A stretch of 9,945 nucleotides of DNA from Oscillospiraceae bacterium. Its GTDB lineage: Bacteria > Bacillota > Clostridia > Oscillospirales > Acutalibacteraceae. Each line of letters begins with the position of its first letter. Position 1 is the first letter of the stretch. The notes beneath the pieces are model-generated. The model was given only the letters and a program-made list of their open reading frames with translations, searched no databases and was not told where the DNA came from. Positions 6,098 to 9,945 of the stretch are shown here, piece by piece. Where the stretch lies: assembly GCA_902766855.1 (NCBI GenBank), contig CACXFE010000124.1, positions 1 through 9,945 on the forward strand. Direction: 5' to 3'. The position numbers and the translations under genes were made by a program.

Positions 6098-7031
6098 ACT
6101 TTTTATTGACGGAAGCGCCGGAACTACCGGGCTTCGCATTTATGAACGGTTGGAGGGCAGAAACGATATTCATTTGATCCGCCTGCCCGAAGACCGCCGG
6201 AAAGACCCGACCGCACGGAAAGAAGCGCTGAACCGTGCGGATATTGCTTTTCTTTGCCTGCCTGACGCGGCGGCAAAAGAAGCGGTATCGCTTTGTGACA
6301 ACCCCGATACCGTTTTGATCGATACTTCCACCGCCCACCGCACGGACAGTGCCTGGGCGTACGGGTTTCCCGAATTATCCGAAGCGGCGGAAGAAAAAAT
6401 CCGTAACAGCCGCCGCATCGCGGTTCCGGGATGCCACGCAAGCGGCTTTATCGCGTTGATTTTCCCGCTCATGAAAGCCGGTCTGCTTTCTGAAAGCGCG
6501 CGGCTTTCCTGCTTTTCCCTGACCGGGTATTCCGGCGGCGGCAAAAAAATGATCGCGGAATACGAAGCGGAAGAACGCGACCCGCTGTTTGCCGCTCCCC
6601 GGCAATACGGGCTTTCACAAACCCATAAGCACCTCCCCGAAATGACAAGCGTCACCGGCCTTGCCTGCCCGCCTTGTTTCTGCCCTGTTGTGGCGGATTT
6701 TTACAGCGGAATGGAAGTAACGGTTCCCTTGTTCGGCGAGTGGCTTACGGGGAGCATGAAAGACATCAAAGAAGTATATCAAGCCCTCTACACCGGCCCG
6801 GTTGTACGCTATACGGAAGAGCCTTTTGAAACCGGGTTTGCCTCGGCAAGCAAATTAGCCGGCACGGACAGTATGGAAATCAGCGTAGCGGGAAACGATG
6901 AGCGGATTTTGCTGATCGCACGGTACGATAACCTCGGGAAAGGTGCTTCGGGCGCGGCGGTAGAATGTATGAATATCAAACTCGGCATTGAAAAAACCGC
7001 CGGGCTGCAACTATGGAAAGGATGCGTTTAA
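6090..7031 (+). CDS. argC: N-acetyl-gamma-glutamyl-phosphate reductase, type 2 (short form)
   Basis: ArgC reduces N-acetylglutamyl phosphate with NADPH to N-acetylglutamate semialdehyde, the third step towards ornithine. The 313-residue protein begins with the Rossmann segment LFIDGSAGTTGLRIYERL, which together with the length marks the less common type 2 ArgC rather than the roughly 345-residue type 1 with a GASGYxG loop. The catalytic cysteine is Cys115 in AVPGCHASGF (111-120). TGYSGGGKKM (145-154) and THKHLPEM (178-185, with likely catalytic His) match the family, as does the C-terminal NLGKGASGAAVECMN (281-295). Nothing is missing. The start at 6090 overlaps the argH stop by 8 bp, implying translational coupling. 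The gap to argJ is 3 bp, and both genes are in the same frame. Confidence 0.95.
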   Translation: MTELFIDGSAGTTGLRIYERLEGRNDIHLIRLPEDRRKDPTARKEALNRADIAFLCLPDAAAKEAVSLCDNPDTVLIDTSTAHRTDSAWAYGFPELSEAAEEKIRNSRRIAVPGCHASGFIALIFPLMKAGLLSESARLSCFSLTGYSGGGKKMIAEYEAEERDPLFAAPRQYGLSQTHKHLPEMTSVTGLACPPCFCPVVADFYSGMEVTVPLFGEWLTGSMKDIKEVYQALYTGPVVRYTEEPFETGFASASKLAGTDSMEISVAGNDERILLIARYDNLGKGASGAAVECMNIKLGIEKTAGLQLWKGCV

Positions 7032-7034
7032 TAC

Positions 7035-8246
7035 ATGGAGATCATCGAAGGCGGTGTGTGCGCCGCGAAAGGCTTTACGGCGGCGGGCGTGCATTGCGGC
7101 ATTCGCAAAAACAAAAGCAAACGGGATTTAAGCCTGATTTTCAGTGAGAAAAAGGCGGCGGCCGCGGCGGTTTATACCACCAACGCCGTAAAAGGCGCGC
7201 CAATCGCCGTGACCAAAGCCCATTTGGAAGACGGATTCGCACAGGCAATCATCTGCAACAGCGGCAATGCCAACACCTGCAATGCCGACGGCCCTGAAAT
7301 CGCGCGGCAGACCTGCGAATATGTCGCAGAAGAATTGCATATTTCTGCGAACGATGTGGTTGTGGCTTCCACCGGTGTGATCGGCCTGCCGATGGATATT
7401 GCCCCGATCAAAGCCGGCATTCCCCCTCTCGCGGCGGCGCTCGGCCACCATAGTGAGCAGGCGGCAGAGGGCATCATGACCACCGATACGGCGGTAAAGG
7501 AAGTGGCGGTTTCGTTTGAGATCGGCGGGAAGACCTGCAAAATCGGCGGCATTGCCAAAGGCTCCGGCATGATCCATCCCAATATGGCGACCATGCTGGT
7601 TTTCATCACCACCGATTGCGCCATTTGCCCGCAACTGTTACAAAAAGCCCTGCGTACCGATATTGCCGAAACCTTTAATATGATGAGTATTGACGGCGAT
7701 ACCTCCACCAATGATATGGTGGTGGTGTTAGCCAACGGCATGGCGGGCAACCCGGAAATTACCGAGGAAAACGCGGAATTCGCCGCCTTTATGAAAGCCC
7801 TGAACACCGTCAATGTTTATCTGTGCCGCCATATCGCGGCTGACGGCGAAGGCGCCACCAAACTGCTGGAATGTACCGTAACCGGCGGAAAAAACAAGGA
7901 AATTGCCAAAACCGTGGCAAAATCGGTGGTATGTTCCTCCCTGTTGAAAGCCGCCATGTTCGGGGCGGACGCCAACTGGGGGCGCGTACTCTGCGCGATC
8001 GGATATTCGGGCGCGGCGGTAGATGTGAATAAGATCGGGGTTGCTTTCCGCTCCGCCAAAGGCGAAATTGAAGTTTGCAAAAACGGTGCGGGGGTCGCTT
8101 TCAGCGAGGAAAAAGCCAAAGAGATCCTGCTGGAAAGCGAAATTGATATTCTGGTCGATCTGCATGACGGAAACGCCGTTTCCACCGCATGGGGATGCGA
8201 TTTGACTTACGATTATGTGAAAATCAACGGCGATTACAGAACATAA
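7035..8246 (+). CDS. argJ: Glutamate N-acetyltransferase / amino-acid N-acetyltransferase (ornithine acetyltransferase) ArgJ
   Basis: ArgJ moves the acetyl group from N-acetylornithine to glutamate, releasing ornithine and regenerating N-acetylglutamate; some members also use acetyl-CoA. It is made as a precursor that cuts itself before a threonine, which becomes the nucleophile. Here the site is HPNMATMLVF, cleavage between Ala185 and Thr186, giving an alpha chain of 185 and a beta chain of 218 residues. Other family marks are NSGNANTC (75-82), STGVIGLPMDI (112-122), KGSGMIHPN (175-183), GADANWGRVLCAIGYSG, and the C-terminus AWGCDLTYDYVKINGDYRT. The total of 403 residues is normal. The ribosome binding site GGAAAGGA (7015-7022) is 12 nt from the ATG, longer than ideal, so coupling to argC is likely. 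Whether it is mono- or bifunctional cannot be read from sequence; argA and argE are absent from the window. Confidence 0.97.
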   Translation: MEIIEGGVCAAKGFTAAGVHCGIRKNKSKRDLSLIFSEKKAAAAAVYTTNAVKGAPIAVTKAHLEDGFAQAIICNSGNANTCNADGPEIARQTCEYVAEELHISANDVVVASTGVIGLPMDIAPIKAGIPPLAAALGHHSEQAAEGIMTTDTAVKEVAVSFEIGGKTCKIGGIAKGSGMIHPNMATMLVFITTDCAICPQLLQKALRTDIAETFNMMSIDGDTSTNDMVVVLANGMAGNPEITEENAEFAAFMKALNTVNVYLCRHIAADGEGATKLLECTVTGGKNKEIAKTVAKSVVCSSLLKAAMFGADANWGRVLCAIGYSGAAVDVNKIGVAFRSAKGEIEVCKNGAGVAFSEEKAKEILLESEIDILVDLHDGNAVSTAWGCDLTYDYVKINGDYRT

Positions 8247-8258
8247 GAGGGGAAAAAC

Positions 8259-9137
8259 ATGGCTTTGAATCTGACCAACGCCCAGCGTGCGGAAATTCTG
8301 ACGCAGGCGCTGCCTTACATACAAAAATACTATCAAAAAATCGTGGTGATCAAGTACGGCGGCAACGCCATGATCAATGAAGAACTGAAACAGCAGGTCA
8401 TGGAAGATATTGTTCTGCTGTCGCTGATTGGTGTGAAAGTGGTCTTGGTGCATGGCGGCGGGCCGGAAATCACCGAGCAGCTGCAAAAAATCGGCAAGCA
8501 GTCTTCTTTTGTAGACGGCTTGCGCGTCACCGATAAAGAAACCGCCGAAGTGGTGCAGATGGTATTGGCGGGAAAAATCAATAAAAGCCTTGTCAACCTG
8601 TTGGAAATCAAAGGCGGCAAGGCGATGGGTATTTCCGGGCTTGACGGGCATATGATCCACGCCATTCCCAAAGATGAGCGCCTCGGCTTCGTCGGAAAGA
8701 TCACCGGGGTAAATGTCGTCCCCATCACCGATTTGTTGGAACACGGGTATATCCCGGTGGTTTCCACCATCGGATGTGATGATGACGGCAATGTTTATAA
8801 CATCAACGCCGACACGGCCGCCGCTTTCATCGCCGGCGCCATGCAGGCGGAACGCCTGATTTCCATGACCGATATTGCAGGCATTCTGCGGGATAAGGAC
8901 GATCCTTCCTCGCTGATCCCCTGCATTGACTTAAAAGAAGCCGAAGCGTTGTTTGAAGACGGCACCATTTCAGGCGGGATGATCCCCAAAGTCGAATGTT
9001 GTATCGACGCGATCCACAAAGGCGTTAAGAAAGTGATCATCATGGACGGGCGCGTGCCGCACGCTTTGCTGATCGAAACCCTGACCGACGAAGGCGCCGG
9101 TACAATGGTAACAAAGGATAAAGACGATGAGCGTTAA
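8259..9137 (+). CDS. argB: Acetylglutamate kinase, probably arginine-inhibited type
   Basis: ArgB phosphorylates N-acetylglutamate with ATP, the usual control point when acetyl groups are recycled by ArgJ. The 292-residue amino-acid-kinase fold shows KYGGNAM with Lys32, HGGGPEI (65-71), DGLRVTD (86-92, substrate Arg89), NINADTAA (181-188) and GGMIPK (239-244). About 25 residues precede the first strand and form a predicted helix (NAQRAEILTQALPYIQKY). That N-terminal helix is known in hexameric, arginine-inhibited NAG kinases (Thermotoga, Pseudomonas) and is missing in the insensitive E. coli enzyme. The C-terminal GRVPHALLIETLTDEGAGTM (264-283) also fits the arginine-site region. Feedback inhibition is therefore inferred. 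AGAGGGG (8246-8252) precedes the ATG by 6 nt. argB overlaps argD by 11 bp. Confidence 0.97.
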   Translation: MALNLTNAQRAEILTQALPYIQKYYQKIVVIKYGGNAMINEELKQQVMEDIVLLSLIGVKVVLVHGGGPEITEQLQKIGKQSSFVDGLRVTDKETAEVVQMVLAGKINKSLVNLLEIKGGKAMGISGLDGHMIHAIPKDERLGFVGKITGVNVVPITDLLEHGYIPVVSTIGCDDDGNVYNINADTAAAFIAGAMQAERLISMTDIAGILRDKDDPSSLIPCIDLKEAEALFEDGTISGGMIPKVECCIDAIHKGVKKVIIMDGRVPHALLIETLTDEGAGTMVTKDKDDER

Positions 9138-9945
9138 AGAAATCGACAGCCGTTACATTGCCAATACCTATGCCCGCTTCCCCGTGGTGATCACCGGCGG
9201 AAAAGGTTCGCTTCTTTGGGATGAAAACGGCAAAGAATACATTGATATGGGCACCGGCATTGCCGTGAATACCTTCGGCGCGGCGGATGAAGAATGGATC
9301 GCCGCCGTGACCGGGCAACTGCACAACATTCAACACACTTCCAACCTGTATTTCAGCACGCCCGACGCGATGCTCGCGCAAGCCTTGTGCCGGCGCACCG
9401 GCATGGAAAAAGTGTTTTTTTCCAATTCCGGGGCGGAAGCCAACGAATGCGCGATCAAAACTGCGCGAAAGTGGGCGGCGGAAAAGAAAGGCGCGGCGTG
9501 TCATACCATCATCACCCTGCAAAACAGTTTCCACGGAAGAACCATCACCACGCTGGCGGCAACCGGGCAAGAAGTGTTTCACCGGGATTTCACTCCCCTC
9601 ACCCCGGGGTTTTGCTATGTGCCTGCCAACGACGGAAAGGCGCTTGAAGAAGCCGCCAAAAGCGAACATATCGCCGCGGTGATGTTGGAATGCGTGCAGG
9701 GCGAAGGCGGCGTAATGCCTTTGAAACCCGCTTTTGTTAAGCAAATCGCCGCACTGTCCAAAAAGCACAATTTTCTGATCATCGTTGATGAGGTACAAAC
9801 CGGAAACGGGCGCACAGGGGCGCTTTTCTCATATATGCGATACGGCATCACGCCCGATATTGTCACCACCGCCAAAGGGCTCGGCGGCGGCTTGCCGATC
9901 GGCGCCACGCTGCTTGGAAAACGGGTTCGGGATGTGCTGACGCCC
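9127..9945 (+). CDS. argD: Acetylornithine aminotransferase (5' part, cut by window end)
   Basis: ArgD is a PLP enzyme that transfers an amino group from glutamate to N-acetylglutamate semialdehyde, giving N-acetylornithine. The frame stays open to the last base, giving 273 residues of the usual 390-400. Class III aminotransferase marks are GTGIAVNTFG (42-51), SNSGAEANE (99-107, PLP phosphate contacts), FHGRT (135-139), ECVQGEGG (188-195), DEVQTGNGRTG (221-231, Asp221 at the PLP ring nitrogen) and the Schiff-base lysine Lys250 in TTAKGLGGGLPIG (247-259). Substrate could in principle be another omega-amino acid, but the operon position settles the role. AAAGGA at 9113-9118, inside argB, is 8 nt before the ATG, and the start lies 11 bp inside argB, pointing to translational coupling. 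Confidence 0.95.
   Translation, partial: MSVKEIDSRYIANTYARFPVVITGGKGSLLWDENGKEYIDMGTGIAVNTFGAADEEWIAAVTGQLHNIQHTSNLYFSTPDAMLAQALCRRTGMEKVFFSNSGAEANECAIKTARKWAAEKKGAACHTIITLQNSFHGRTITTLAATGQEVFHRDFTPLTPGFCYVPANDGKALEEAAKSEHIAAVMLECVQGEGGVMPLKPAFVKQIAALSKKHNFLIIVDEVQTGNGRTGALFSYMRYGITPDIVTTAKGLGGGLPIGATLLGKRVRDVLTP

Noticed and set aside
7728..8744. A long minus-strand open frame (338 codons) opposite argJ and argB
   Set aside because: It lies wholly opposite two clear, conserved genes and crosses their junction, has no promoter or ribosome binding site, and its translation shows no family motif. It is a by-product of codon bias.
9294..9647. A 117-codon plus-strand frame inside argD
   Set aside because: It is an alternative frame of argD, whose own frame carries all class III aminotransferase motifs without interruption.

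Overview
The window reads as ordinary chromosomal DNA from a low-to-middle GC Firmicute, most likely a Clostridia/Oscillospirales-type gut anaerobe. The reasons are strong GGAGG-type ribosome binding sites, TTG-N16/17-TATAAT promoters, a Ser/Glu/Pro-rich tail on a class A penicillin-binding protein, and a packed argGHCJBD cluster with the short (type 2) form of ArgC. This placement is inferred from style and family resemblance, not from a marker gene. Every supported gene is on the + strand.

Region 1 (1-341): the last 26 codons of an unrecognised gene end in a TGA that overlaps an ATG (ATGA). A short frameshifted, truncated reading frame follows that resembles the first two membrane helices of a GtrA-family protein. 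A strong extended -10 promoter for the next gene lies inside this relic.

Region 2 (342-3323): a two-gene unit, with a class A penicillin-binding protein (cell-wall glycosyltransferase plus transpeptidase) followed with no gap by the tRNA m6t6A37 methyltransferase TrmO. The three Gly codons that end the PBP also form the Shine-Dalgarno sequence of trmO. A clear intrinsic terminator closes the unit.

Region 3 (3324-3477): the control region of the arginine operon. It holds a second, weaker hairpin, a promoter overlapped by a good match to the ArgR operator (ARG box), and a 5' leader of about 37 nt.

Region 4 (3478-end): argG, argH, argC, argJ, argB and argD (cut by the window end), with gaps of 10, -8, 3, 12 and -11 bp, so almost certainly one transcript. 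ArgJ, ArgB, ArgC and ArgD cover the conversion of glutamate to ornithine by the acetyl-recycling route. ArgG and ArgH convert citrulline plus aspartate to arginine. Ornithine carbamoyltransferase (argF) and carbamoyl-phosphate synthase (carAB) are not in the window and may lie beyond argD. ArgB has the N-terminal helix seen in arginine-inhibited NAG kinases, so control probably acts both on transcription (ArgR) and on the enzyme.

I found no convincing new biological system, mobile element, CRISPR array or RNA gene. The points most worth a second look are the GtrA-like relic with its embedded promoter, the operator/promoter arrangement at argG, and the type 2 ArgC.
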